NCBI RefSeq assembly: GCF_030052815.1 | Contig: NC_079505.1 | Coordinates: forward strand, 19,570,456-19,634,455 | Source of the DNA: Hevea brasiliensis | Lineage: Eukaryota > Streptophyta > Magnoliopsida > Malpighiales > Euphorbiaceae | Direction of reading: 5' to 3' | DNA: 64,000 nt | In this document: positions 1 to 10,417 of the stretch, piece after piece | Numbering within the stretch: the first letter of the stretch is position 1 | Layout of the letters: each line of letters opens with the position of its first letter | Notes under the pieces: generated by a model | What the model was told of the DNA's origin: nothing | The model's input: the letters and a program-made list of their open reading frames with translations, nothing else | Database searches by the model: none | Made by a program: the position numbers and the translations under genes

Positions 1-65
1 ATTTGCAACACTTAAAAGAGTTAGCTGAAGATGCAATCCAAAGGCTATTTGGCAGGCAAGAGTGA
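1..65 (+). CDS. Gene A1, 3' end only (small membrane protein family A)
   Basis: The window opens inside the last coding exon of the first copy of gene family A. The visible frame reads LQHLKELAEDAIQRLFGRQE, then TGA at 63-65, and matches the C-terminus of A2 (9664-9984) and A3 (58125-58499) almost residue for residue. The segment is a charged amphipathic helix in the intact copies. The start, the hydrophobic core and any upstream exon lie outside the window, so I cannot tell whether this copy is intact. Gene B1 follows about 440 bases downstream, the same spacing as in the other two units. The function is unknown. Confidence 0.7.
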   Translation, partial: LQHLKELAEDAIQRLFGRQE

Positions 66-504
66 GCCACCGAATCAATTGTCTAGTTAAGTGTATCATT
101 CTAGTAAACCTGATTTGTCTTTACAATTTTAGATCTCTCTATAAAATGTTTGATTTTAGCAATCATTTTAATGATTTAAATGTAATAGTTTAGTCCATAT
201 TAATGTATCTGAGTTGTAGAAATAATACATAGTTGTAGAATTTTGAAAGGGTCTTCTTTTGAAATTTGTATTTGTTCATGTTAGAATATTTGTTTATTGC
301 ATTGTTAAATCTCCCTCTCTCTTTTGTAATTTATTTGTTGTTTGTAGAGGAAGAGATAGGGAGAGGGAGAGAATTTGTTATTAAAAATTTCTTTTAACAG
401 GATTAAGTCCAATTTAACAAAATTTTATTACAGTATCTGATTTGTAGAAATAATACAAATACTCATCTCTCTCATCATAGCAAAATAGCCATCTCATTCC
501 CAGG

Positions 505-843
505 ATGTGTTTGATATTAGCATTGGCTATTGAATCTATACTCAAAGCATGTAAATCAAATTGTGTTGATCTCAGTTCCAAGCTTCAGATGGCTTCTTCT
601 AGGTTCAGGACCTTCAAACTTAAATGGGTAGCTTGGAACTCATATCAAGATCTTTACCATTTGCTACTCCAAGCATTTGATGAGTTGAAAAGGCTTTCAA
701 GAAATGCATTTCAAGCGCTAAGGAGGAGGCCAATTGGAGGTGGGGAAAACAACATAATGCAGGAACCAAATCATCAATCTTCTTCATCTGTCAAATATTG
801 TTTAGTCTTAATTATTGCTTATTCATTTATGTTATGCAAATGA
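505..843 (+). CDS. Gene B1, small protein of unknown function, paralogue of gene A
   Basis: This is an open frame of 112 codons. Residues 1-30 are a mildly hydrophobic helix with conserved cysteines (positions 2, 16, 20). Residues 40-72 carry the family module KWVAWNSYQDLYHLL followed by a charged amphipathic helix. Residues 94-112 are a hydrophobic tail ending in LCK that could be a tail anchor. The module aligns with NPYQDLYLLVGEDLQHLKEL of gene A, and residues 5-35 align with the A N-terminus around AIE, so A and B look like old tandem paralogues. The ATG at 505 follows CATTCCCAG, a plausible splice acceptor. B2 has GTG and B3 has ATA at this codon, so the true start may lie in an upstream exon. 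I do not recognise the family. Confidence 0.55.
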   Translation: MCLILALAIESILKACKSNCVDLSSKLQMASSRFRTFKLKWVAWNSYQDLYHLLLQAFDELKRLSRNAFQALRRRPIGGGENNIMQEPNHQSSSSVKYCLVLIIAYSFMLCK

Positions 844-3145
844 CCTTGTTCATATTGCTTACTACTACTCTGAACAAATTGGTGATTAATTTCTTTGTAT
901 TTCTTGCCCAGCACTGTCCATGGATTCAACAAAGTTAAGCTTCTTGTTGTAACTTAAAGCTAGCTTGTTATCAGTTCAGATATCTTGGGTCTTGGATTGT
1001 AGCAGGGCAATTGGCAAAGCTGCTTGTACAGAGTTTATTTCCTCTTGAATCTTAGGTTTGGATCTATTCAGAATCATGGTTGTGTTGTGCGGTTATTTAT
1101 TTATTTTTTTTTTAAATTCAATGGAGTGACCAATAATTGATGGATCATATGACATGGGCTGCTTTCTCTTTTTAATAACTCTCAAATAGATTTTGTTTCA
1201 GTTTGGCACCAATAGAAAATTATAAAATACAAAGACTGATATTGAACTTGCTGGCGGCAATGACTATCAAGCGGTGTGATTGTTAGAATAACCTCTTAAA
1301 ATTTCATCATAACCTTTAAGATTTTCTAATCTCAATCATTTTTGGTATGAATGAATTTACAAATTCTGAATATTAGTGAAGAAGATTTGATATTTAATAG
1401 AGTTGAATAATGAAAAATTGATTCACATGACTAATTTCAATTAATTTAAAATTAAATCTTAATTATTATTTACTTGTATTTATAGTTTCAGGTTGGTCTT
1501 GAATTTGTCATACGTTATTATAGTATAATTTATTTTCTTGGAGTCATGGAACTATTCATAGGGCTTGCATTTCAAACGGTGATCAAAGTTACTTGAGCTG
1601 CTGGCCATGGACTGAGTCCAGCCTACAAAAAATAAGGGTCGCCATCCAATGATGTCTTGAAAATATGGGAATTAGGGTTTCAGTTACAGCCTTTACTAAA
1701 TCATTGTCGGGCTTTAGCTTATAACAAATTGGTTGATTAAAAAATATTTGAAAAATTATTATTTAATCCTTTTATTTTAATAAAATTAACTATTTTATTC
1801 TTTTATTATGAAAATTATATTAGCCAGTCCCTATATTTTTGTTATGTCTACTCTTTAGTCCCTTTGTTTAGTTTAAATTAAATTTTCTGTTAGTTAATGT
1901 ATTTAAAATAGAGAGAAATTATTATTACGCAGACTAAATTGTTCAAGACTTATAAATAGAGAAACTATATAGTTATGTTTTTTAAATTACAGGGATTGAA
2001 TAAAATTCAAATTAATGCTTAAAATGACAAAAAGGACATAGTAAATGAGACAAAAATATAGGAACTAACCTTAAAGATTATTGTATAAAATCTTTTCAGT
2101 AGAAAGAAGCTCATTGAAAATCTATTGTCTATGTGCAATGTGGCTTCTTTTACTAACCCTAAAGACTTTTTATGGTTACTTGCACTAATAGTCCCTCAAT
2201 TTAAATATTTGTTTTATTTCAGTCATTTAATTTTAATTAGTTAAAATATAATTACTCAACTTTAATTTTGTTTTAGAAAAAATCTCCCCAACTTAATAGC
2301 CAGCTTTCAAGTAAAAAAAGAAAAATAATTATTTTATCTCTCTTTTCCCAAAAAAAGAAGACCATTTACCCGATTTCTCTTCTCTCTCTCTCTCAATCTT
2401 ATTTTCTTAATCAAATTAATTGATATTTATTTATCAATGAAATTATTTTCTAAAACACTATTTTCTAAAAATTTATTTCAATTAAATAATTTAATTCAAG
2501 TGTAAATTAGTTTACTTGCCCTTTTTAATTTAAAAAATAATTTTTTGAAGTATAATTTGAATTAAACAATTAAATTCAAATCTCAATATGAATAAGATTA
2601 TAATTACAATTTTAATTTGTTTTAAACAAAATAAATTAATTTTTAAATATTAATGACAGTTACATAATTAAATCATAATAGAAAATTCATAAATAATCTG
2701 AATTAGGTTTAGGGTTTGCCATTATGGTTTAAAAATTAATTTATTTTATTTTAAATTAAATTAAAATTGCACATATAGTCCTAATTAAATTGAGACTTAA
2801 ATTTAATTATTTAATTAAAATTATACTTTTAAAAATTATTTTTTAAAATTAAAGAGAGTAAGTAAATTAATTGGTACTTGAATTAAATTATTTGATTGAA
2901 ATAAAATTCTAGAAAATAATGTTCTAATGTTCTAAAATTAAAGGACATATATTTATTGATGGTTTCAATTAAATTTTAATAAAATTTAAATTAATTCCGA
3001 TTTTGTGAGGTCTTAAGATTAAATTGTCGTTGTCTATCCTATCACCACCCAACCCATGGGATAAATAAAGTCATGAGAAATATTTTATTTAATGGCTAGC
3101 TTTCGTCTGGTTCATCCCTGAACCACACCATATTGAGGGAGGTCA

Positions 3146-3787
3146 GCTCTGATACTATACTGTAATGCCTCTCTTGAAACTGGATAGTATTGTCTACTTT
3201 GACCCACTGGACCTCGCAGATTTGTCCCTTAGACCCCTTCTTTGAGGCCCAAAAGCATGCTATCCAAGTTAAAAGTTTACCACCTTATAAGGCCCTTCAC
3301 TTTTCTCTCTCTTTCCAATGTGGGATTTGGTTTATTTCTGCCCCCCATTTGGGTAAGGTCACCAGCGAGCCATGTCCTCCCAGAGGATCACTCTCAGCCG
3401 AGATCTTCCTTTTTGCATGGGATGTTTTAGGGTGAGGTACCAGCTTGTTAGTCCAATCCATGAAAGAGAGCACACTTGCTGCTCTGAAAAGCTAGGCCAA
3501 CAAGTCCCCAGTACTCTTAACATCGGACGCTTAAACATGCATAATACCACCCAACAATTGGGCCAACACTATGCGAACCATGCATACCCAGACAGGGAAT
3601 GGCAAGCCAGCAAAGGCCCACTCAGCTTCACCCAAACAACTAACCTAGGCTCACCAAATTAATCTGCCTATCTTTAATGCCCCCACATCGCGCTTTTGGG
3701 CCTCAAAGAAGGGGTCCAAGGGACAAAGTCGTGAGGTCCAGTAGGCTAAAATGGACAATACTATCTAGTTCCAAGAAGGGCGTTACA
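3146..3787 (-). mobile_element. LTR plus primer-binding site of a retrotransposon, with long terminal inverted repeats
   Basis: The segment 3161-3787 (627 bp) starts TGTAATGCC and ends GGCGTTACA. Its first and last ~95 bases are inverted repeats of each other, both running through GGACC, TTGTCCC and CCCCTTCTTTGAGGCCC. Immediately outside, 3146-3157 reads GCTCTGATACTA, which on the minus strand is TAGTATCAGAGC, one base from the initiator-Met primer-binding site TGGTATCAGAGC and 3 nt from the LTR end. The element is therefore an LTR in minus orientation with its PBS, followed by only about 50 bp of internal sequence. No coding capacity is seen; the short frames at 3190-3662 lie inside the LTR and are not credible genes. 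The inverted arms could instead suggest a TIR transposon, but the PBS argues for an LTR. Confidence 0.7.
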
Positions 3788-4236
3788 TTTTTTGTTTGGT
3801 ACAACACAACATAAAATAAAAAATTCAATGGAATTCCATATAATTCGTATTTGATATAATTTTATAATTGAAATTTATGTGTACTCATTTCCTAAACTAC
3901 TGTCAAGAGTAAAAATTAAAAAATTATAATTTTTTACAAAATTTAAAAAAATATTATACTTAAGAAATTTATAACAATTAAGAAACATATAAATCAACTA
4001 ACAATATAATAATAAATATAAAATAAATTCACATGTGTTATAATATAAGAGATTTCCATAACAACATCAATAGTGTCATTACTAAGTGCATAATAAATTT
4101 AAATATTAAAAATTTAAGAAAAATATAAAATATCTTATATAGTTGTCTGCGCATATTAATAGTAAATAGATAAAAAAACTAATTTGTAGTTTTTATTTTC
4201 TTATATATATATATAATACATGACATGCATTTGCCT
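3788..4236. other. AT-rich intergenic stretch
   Basis: This is AT-rich DNA with short homopolymer runs and no coding frame or recognisable element. It separates the reverse LTR from its hairpin derivative. Confidence 0.6.
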
Positions 4237-4404
4237 TGTAACGTCCCTTTTGGAATTGGATAGTATTGTATGCTTTGGCCAACTGGATCATACGGCTTTG
4301 TTCCTTGTGTTTTTGGGCCTCAAAGAAGGGGTTCAAGGGACAAAATCGCGAAATTCAGTTGGCGAAAGTAGACAATATTATCCAATTCCAAGAGAGGCGT
4401 TACG
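4237..4404. mobile_element. 168-bp foldback derivative of the 3161-3787 LTR
   Basis: The stretch begins TGTAACGTCCC and ends GAGAGGCGTTACG. The left arm (GGAATTGGATAGTATTGT...) pairs with the right arm over roughly 70 bases, with a short centre near 4310-4325. Both arms match the two ends of the larger element at 3161-3787, so this is the same family with its middle removed. It has no coding content. A transcript would form a long hairpin. A deleted internal copy (MITE-like in form) or a recombination product of the two LTR ends are both possible. Confidence 0.65.
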
Positions 4405-5640
4405 GTAAAATTCATTTTAAATGAATTCTAAAAGTTGTGATGAATTGAAGCAAACACTATGTTAATGTTTGTTAAGCATTATTGTTTGAGCCGTTATTGA
4501 GAAAATTTTCTAACCGGAAGATCCAAAAATTTTTACAAGCAAGTCATTTTTTTTCCTTGTAATTTTCTGTTAATGTTTTTTTACTCCCTTTTCCCTCAAT
4601 TGGCAAGGACTTAAAACTCATAAAAATAATTTTTATGTATTAAAATAAATATTAAACCTTAAAAATAAAAATTTAGGATGTTGATCAGACTTTAAATATA
4701 AATATAAATAAAAATATGATAATATCCAAATAAATGTTATAAATGTAATTTAATTTATAAATAATCGCATAAAAATAACTAAAAGAATAATTTTAATGAC
4801 ATTTTATGTAAAAAATAAAATTAATTTGTGCGTAGCAAGGATTCACTTCTCTTACTATAGAAGCTACGATGCCTGTGAAATGGCGTGGGTATTTTTTTTT
4901 TATTAAAATTTTTACAATATTACAAATAAATGAAATTTTTTTACATGTATATATATTAAATGAATTTTTTTTATACACTTAAACTATATCTATATAAATT
5001 GTCTGGAAAAAAAATATAATGCTATGATTTTATAAATTAATAGGCTAAAATAATTTTGATAGGTAAAAATTTTGTCTCAATTTCTATAAATTTTGTTAGA
5101 AAAAAATTTATAAATTTTGTCTCAATAATTTTGATTTTTTATTTAAATCAAGGAATTAAGAAATTTAGCTTATAAATTTTAATTTTTAAATTAAATTAAG
5201 CTAACCTTTATCGGCTAATTTATACAAAGACTCCTTCACCCCACTTTTTTTTCTTTTTCAAGTGATTAGTGATAAATTACAAAACAAACTTTTTTTTAAA
5301 TAAATCATAAGTATTTTCTAGCCTAATGAGTTAGGTCTAATCCTGTTCACGTTGGAGAGGCCCATTATGAAAGTAAAGCACTCATTGTAAAGATTTTTCT
5401 TATTCATAAGGATCGAATATTCGACCTTTTATATAAAAATTGAGATAAAATTTTTAAAATTTAATATTATAATGAAAAATCAAAAGTAGAAATTGAGAGG
5501 GTTCAACCAATTGAAATAAAAAAGAAAGAGAAAAAAAAATACCAAATAAAATTTCTGCAATATTGTTGCTGAAATAGTAACTCATAATTGAGTTTTGATA
5601 TATATAAATAAGATTGATTGCATATGTGTAAAAAATAAAA
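4405..5640. other. AT-rich intergenic DNA between units 1 and 2
   Basis: No gene is visible. Around 5320-5430 there is a sequence with tRNA-like wording (CCTAATGAGTTAGG, GGATCGAATATTCGACC) that may be an old SINE, but it is too decayed to call. The small open frames here are made of A/T-rich codons. Confidence 0.5.
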
Positions 5641-6130
5641 AATAAAATTATATACCCTCCCATCTCCTTCTCGCCTTTTTCAATTTTTTTTATCTCATCT
5701 TTATGAATTAATATTTTATATTTTTCTCAAAAAAGTAGTTTTCCTTATACTCCATTTTTTTTATTCTTCAACCCTGAAAGAATACTATCATTTTTTTAAT
5801 TATTTTAATTATTGGCTCAAATAATTTTATCATTTTATTGTGATGTAAATAATGTGAAATATTTAAATTTTTTTAACTTTATTATGCATTCAATAAATTT
5901 TTATAATATTGACACCCTTAATTTTTGTTTTAGTTTAACTATACTCTATGATGATATTTTTTAAATACATAGCATTGATTCATTTAAAATATATAAATAA
6001 TGAGTGTAATTATTTTTTTTTCTAAATTAATATTGTATTTGACTTAACCAATGGTTAAGCTAAAAATTTTATTTACTAGAGTCATTTATATAATTAGTCA
6101 ATTTTAAGTATATGTATATAATTATATAAA

Positions 6131-6133
<3 letters not shown>

Positions 6134-6184
<51 letters not shown>
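6134..6184. repeat. (TA)n microsatellite
   Basis: Uninterrupted TA dinucleotides for about 50 bases, flanked by AT-rich unit 2 DNA. Confidence 0.95.
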
Positions 6185-6191
<7 letters not shown>

Positions 6192-6559
6192 TTTGAAAGA
6201 ATTGTAAATAAGAATAATTAATTTTAAAAAATAAGTCAATTTTAGTATTATTTTTTGTATGGGGGATTGAGGAAATAAGAGTCTTAAATTTAATTCTATC
6301 AGATAAGAGATATATTTTTAGTTATTAAATTAATTCATGCTACACTCAAGTCAATAATTTTTACTATAATGGTTACAACGGTAGAATTATCATATATTAA
6401 GAAATTTTATCCTATAATTTGATAAAAGTTAAAAATGTAAAAAAAAAATTGATAAGAATAATAAAATAATATATTGATATGAAAAAGTTTAAACAGTAAT
6501 GTATATTACACTAATTAATATTAATTATTATAAAATTTTAGTGGTAATTAAATTTAATA

Positions 6560-6562
<3 letters not shown>

Positions 6563-6601
<39 letters not shown>
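6563..6601. repeat. (TA)n microsatellite
   Basis: About 39 bases of pure TA repeat. Unit 3 carries a longer tract in the comparable position (55299-55343), next to the shared text TTTACATAT before gene A. Confidence 0.95.
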
Positions 6602-6604
<3 letters not shown>

Positions 6605-6974
6605 CATATTATAAATTATTTGTTGCAGCATGTGTTTAAAAAAAGAAAAAAATGATTAATATAGTATTTATTATTTTAAAATAATAGATATTATATAATT
6701 TTATTATTAAAATAATTTAATTTAATTTAAAGAAATTTACATATCCCACGTCGTTTAAACGTAAGAAATGAAAAGGATTAATATAATTTGCTCCCCGCTT
6801 ACCCTCCAAGTAAAAGTTTGCAAGAATTAAAATGGAAGTGAAAGGGGGTACTAATGTACTTTTCTCATGGAAAATGACAAACTCTTGAGAATGGAGATGG
6901 AAAAATCAGAGGAAAATTGAAGAATCCAATTTTTTAAATTGGACCTACTTAAACTTCAATAAAATGGACCTTAA

Positions 6975-7245
6975 AATGGACATTTTTATTGAGGTGATGG
7001 TGATTGCCACTAGCAATCTGCCAGGAACTTTATTGGCAATGTTTATTGGCAATGAGCCCAATAGTTTATTGCCAATGTTCCCTCATTGCATTGCATTGCC
7101 AAGCTTTATTGGCAATGTTTATTGGCAATAGTTTATTGGCAATGTTCCCTTATTGCATTGCATTGCATTGCCAATAAACATTGCCAATAAAGTTCCTGCC
7201 AGATTTCTGGTGGCAATCACCATCACCTCAATAAAAGGGTCCATT
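6975..7245. mobile_element. 271-bp foldback element with near-perfect ~80-90 bp arms
   Basis: The left arm (about 6975-7055) begins AATGGACATTTTTATTGAGG and ends in TTTATTGGCAATG. The right arm (about 7157-7245) is its reverse complement with only a few mismatches. The loop is made of short iterations of TTGGCAAT and ATTGC(ATTGC)n. Unit 3 has no counterpart at the equivalent place, so this arrived or expanded after duplication. A MITE is the simplest reading; a young small-RNA hairpin is an alternative. A second small palindrome (GAGGTCAATTTTATTGACCTC, about 7251-7271) abuts it. Confidence 0.7.
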
Positions 7246-8604
7246 CTATTGAGGTCAATTTTATTGACCTCTTGTTTTTGGCATTCTCGATTCCACTTCA
7301 GCTTCTTGTATATATATCCAAAGCTTAAGTGAAGGAAGATCATCTCTCTCTGTAGCACAGCAATATACCTACCGCTGCACAACAACTTGTATAGTCAGTT
7401 GAGCAGCTTCAGCACCTGCTTGCCAAGCCAAATGTGTGTAATAGTCTCTTTCCTCTTTCTTTATTTAATTTCTCTTGCAATTTCATTTCCTGTTTTAACA
7501 AATTAGGCATTTTGCCTCTCCCCCAATGCGTGTAACTTAACTACTCCTTTTTGTCTTTTCGGTTTAATTTGTCTTTCAATGACTTATTCATTTCTCAGGT
7601 TGCAATCCTTTCTTGTAAGCATGAAGTTTTTCATTGATTAAAGCAAAGATATATATGAATTTTTGGTTGAAGTTGTTGATTAAATTAGTCCTAACATTTG
7701 CTTAAAATGATGATTAAATATTTATATGCTAAAACTCTCAAATTAATACTATAACATATATTTTTAAAATTGAAAAAATTTGATTTGATATAACCCGACT
7801 AGATACATCCACTTGTATTTCATTTTGATTCGTGTAGAATTTAAAAAATTGATAAAATAAAGAGTTCAATTTGGCATTGATTCAAAATTTGTATGATCTT
7901 ATCTCTAAACTCATCTCTCATCTCTTTAAGTTAAATCAATCAACATAAATTTTAATAAATAAATGAATATGAATTGTTTGAAAAAAAAAATAACATTTTA
8001 ATCCAAATGACTAGCAAATCATAGATTTTAAACTGTAATTCTTCATCTAACAGATGGGCTAATTAAAAAAAAATTGAAAAATTATTATTTAATTCTTTAA
8101 TTTTGACAAAAATAATTTTATTGATAAATAATTTCCAATTATGTTGACTATAAAAGTGAAAGAGAGAGAATAAAAAGTGGAAATTTTATTTTTGAGAGGG
8201 AGGGCAAAAGGTAATTTTGTTTTCTTTCTATAAACATTTAATTTTTTGGGCTCAAATCATTTTGCCAACACTGGTATTTTTCTTCCTATTTATTTTGATG
8301 CATGAGTTTTTCACGGATTAAGACAATGATATAAATGAGTTTTTTTTAAGTTATTTATTAAATTAATCCGAACATTTTCTTCAAATGACAATTATTTGAC
8401 TAATTATTTTTTAATTTTATCAATTAAAATGTTAATTGATAATTATTTTAATTTCAAATTAAAATGTTATTTTTATAAAAAAATTACATTGAATTTTTAA
8501 ATTAAAATTCGAGTTAATCAAATTAATCTATATAAATTATCTTCATGTTAGAATCTTAGAAATATAATATATAAATATAATTATATCAACACAACAATTG
8601 AGAT

Positions 8605-8680
8605 GAAAATAAGGCTAGAGGCTTAATTCCTTCGCGCCACACTTCTCAAGTTCGATTCCCAGTTCCAACATTTGTGTTCT
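8605..8680 (+). repeat. Possible tRNA-derived SINE remnant in the gene A2 upstream region
   Basis: The text AAGTTCGATTCCCAG resembles an RNA polymerase III B box as found in tRNA genes and SINEs. The preceding AAGGCTAGAGGCTTAATTCC could be a worn A-box side. A worn homologue is present upstream of A3 (57125-57190), so it predates the unit duplication. No cloverleaf closes, so it is not a tRNA gene. Confidence 0.3.
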
Positions 8681-8759
8681 CTTTTTATTTAACTTAACTA
8701 ATCCTAGTTGTCGATTCCATTTTCGATAATCTCATCCCTTATAAGTCTTAGTATACCTG

Positions 8760-9130
8760 ACCCTAGCCTCATCCTCACACTAGTGCTCATATCCTCCAAA
8801 TTTCTGCTGATTATGGATGTCTTCCTTGCATTCTCATTTCCATTTTTTTTTTCTCCAGCAAGCCCTTGTGCTCTCTTTTGATTTCTTCTCCATCTCTAGA
8901 TTTCTTTAATTTAAAGCCTCTCTATTTTATATTTTTTTTATTTTTTTTTATTTATGTAGCCCTTAGTATCTTTTCCATCAATCACCACTCTCCTCTCATC
9001 AGCTTGTCCTTTCTCTTCTCAGTGGCCAGTGGTCTCCTCTATGATTTTGGGAGATCATATGGCCCCAGTATCAGTAACAATTCTCCTTTTGCATGAGCAA
9101 GTCATAAGTGGCAAAGAGGTCAACAATTCT
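8760..9130 (+). other. Probable 5' untranslated exon and promoter-proximal DNA of gene A2
   Basis: This stretch is rich in C and T and is conserved in order with 57290-57655 upstream of A3 (TTTCTCCAGCAAGCCCTTG, CATCTCTAGATTTCTTT, CAACAATTCTCCTTT). Its conservation relative to surrounding drift and the GAGGTCA donor-like site at its end fit a non-coding leader exon. It would be spliced to the acceptor at about 9595 (AAATCAGGACAC), 11 bases before the first ATG of the A exon. The frame at 8866-9096 is not preserved in unit 3 and is probably not coding. Confidence 0.4.
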
Positions 9131-9429
9131 CCTCTGCGATTTTTGGGAGTTACTTTCTCTTACTAGAATAGATGGAAGAAATTTTTATGTTTAAATCTAT
9201 GCTTTTTAATAGGTTTTATTAATTTGATAGTTTTGTAAATGATGATATTGTATTTTGGTATTTAGTTAAATACATTAGATTTGTTCTTTTTTTTTAGGCC
9301 TTTACTGTAATACATCAATTTTTTTTTTGTGTTTGCTGTAAATCTGTGCCTTGTGATGCTTGAACCTTGATGTTGAATGTGATAAATGTGTTGAATGTGA
9401 TAAATGTGCTGTGAACCTTGCCGTTGCTT

Positions 9430-9507
9430 GCTTTTGTTTTCCTTCAAAAGATATGAACTTTTTCCATTGCTTTTGTTTTCCTTCGAAAGATATGAACTTT
9501 TTCCATT
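9430..9507 (+). repeat. 39-bp tandem duplication
   Basis: A 39-bp unit beginning GCTTTTGTTTTCCTTC and ending TTTTTCCATT occurs twice (9430-9468, 9469-9507) with a single difference (CAAAAG versus CGAAAG). A partial third copy follows. Just upstream, GTTGAATGTGATAAATGT is also doubled (about 9373-9408). Unit 3 has one copy of each, so both expansions are specific to unit 2. They lie in the presumed leader intron of gene A2. Confidence 0.85.
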
Positions 9508-9663
9508 GCTTTTGTTTATCTCTACATATTTACTCTTTGAACTAACTATTTTTAATAACCTCCTCCTCTCTCTTCTTTTCTATACATATAAATCAGGACA
9601 CATGATGAAATATTATCTATCCTTCAAATATTGTTTTCCCTCGGAGATCAGCTATCTTGGAAA

Positions 9664-9984
9664 ATGAAGATGTTGGTGGTCACTCTAATCAACTATGCAA
9701 TAGCGATGGCAATTGAACATGAACTCCAAACTCATCCCAACTCAAATTATAAAACATGTGCTAGAAATATTAGTCTCCTATTGGGTTGTATGGCAATTGT
9801 GCTATCGGCTTTGATTCATGTTCTCATTTATAGTGTGTTACTTCTAAGTTTATGGGTCTACTTGGTTACACGAGTAGCATGCAACCCATATCAAGACTTA
9901 TATCTATTAGTAGGTGAAGATTTGCAACACTTAAAAGAGCTAGCTGAAGATGCAATCCAAAGGCTATTTGATAGGCAGGAGTAA
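9664..9984 (+). CDS. Gene A2, small integral-membrane protein of unknown function
   Basis: The frame from the ATG at 9664 gives 106 aa. Residues 1-17 are hydrophobic (MKMLVVTLINYAIAMAI). Residues 18-35 are polar with Cys32. Residues 36-71 are a long hydrophobic stretch, enough for one long or two short membrane segments (LLLSLWVYLV near its end). Residues 74-102 form a polar amphipathic helix starting NPYQDLYLLV. By eye the protein is about 84% identical to A3 over 106 residues, with no gaps and no stops, which suggests some constraint. I chose MKM because it is conserved in A3. An upstream ATG at 9604 is out of frame here because of a 5-base difference from A3. The family is not recognised. 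Confidence 0.6.
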   Translation: MKMLVVTLINYAIAMAIEHELQTHPNSNYKTCARNISLLLGCMAIVLSALIHVLIYSVLLLSLWVYLVTRVACNPYQDLYLLVGEDLQHLKELAEDAIQRLFDRQE

Positions 9985-10417
9985 GCCATCAAACCAATTG
10001 TCTAGTTAAGTATGTCATTTTAATAAACCTATTTTGTCCTTACAATTTTAGATCTCTCTATAAAATGTATGATTTTAGCAATAATTTTAAAGGTTTAAAT
10101 GTGATAGTTTAGGCCATATTGATGTATCTGGAGTTATAGAAATAATACTTAGTTGTTGAATTTTGAAAGGGTGTTCATTGAAATTCTGAATTTATTTATA
10201 TGTCTATTGCATTTTTAAATCTCCCTCTCTCATTTGTAATTTTTTATGCAAAGAGGATTTTGATTTATGTGTTGTTTGTAGAGAAAGAGATAGAGAGAGG
10301 GAGAGAATTTTTTATTAAATATTTTTTTAACAGCATTGAATTACAGTATTTGAGTTGTAGAAATAATAAAATTACTCATCTCCCTCATCACAGCAAAATA
10401 CCCATCTCATTTCCAAG

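Larger units (their letters stand above)
1..3094. repeat. Segmental duplication unit 1 (left-truncated)
   Basis: This stretch matches unit 3 (58435-61600) and the split unit 2 in the same order: end of gene A, spacer, gene B, then about 2.2 kb of AT-rich non-coding DNA. Shared landmarks include the text around GACTCTCAAATAGA or its variants (about 1185, 17683 and 59768) and the block TATCACCACCCAACC (about 3040, 49930 and 61543). Apart from A1 and B1, I see no gene between 844 and 3094. The match stops where the reverse-strand LTR relic begins at about 3095. Confidence 0.85.

Noticed and set aside
3190..3662. Overlapping frames of 62-96 codons on both strands
   Set aside because: They lie entirely inside the 627-bp LTR with inverted arms; GC content is locally higher, so chance frames are expected.
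6134..6601. CRISPR-like regularly spaced repeats
   Set aside because: Only TA microsatellites and AT-rich DNA; no spacer-repeat structure, and the genome is a plant.
8620..8680. Possible tRNA gene
   Set aside because: A B-box-like word is present but no acceptor stem, anticodon arm or 3' end can be folded; at most a SINE relic.
8866..9096. 76-codon frame (MCSLLISSPSLDFF...)
   Set aside because: It lies in the leader exon candidate; the equivalent DNA in unit 3 (57400-57640) does not keep the frame. Composition is C/T driven.
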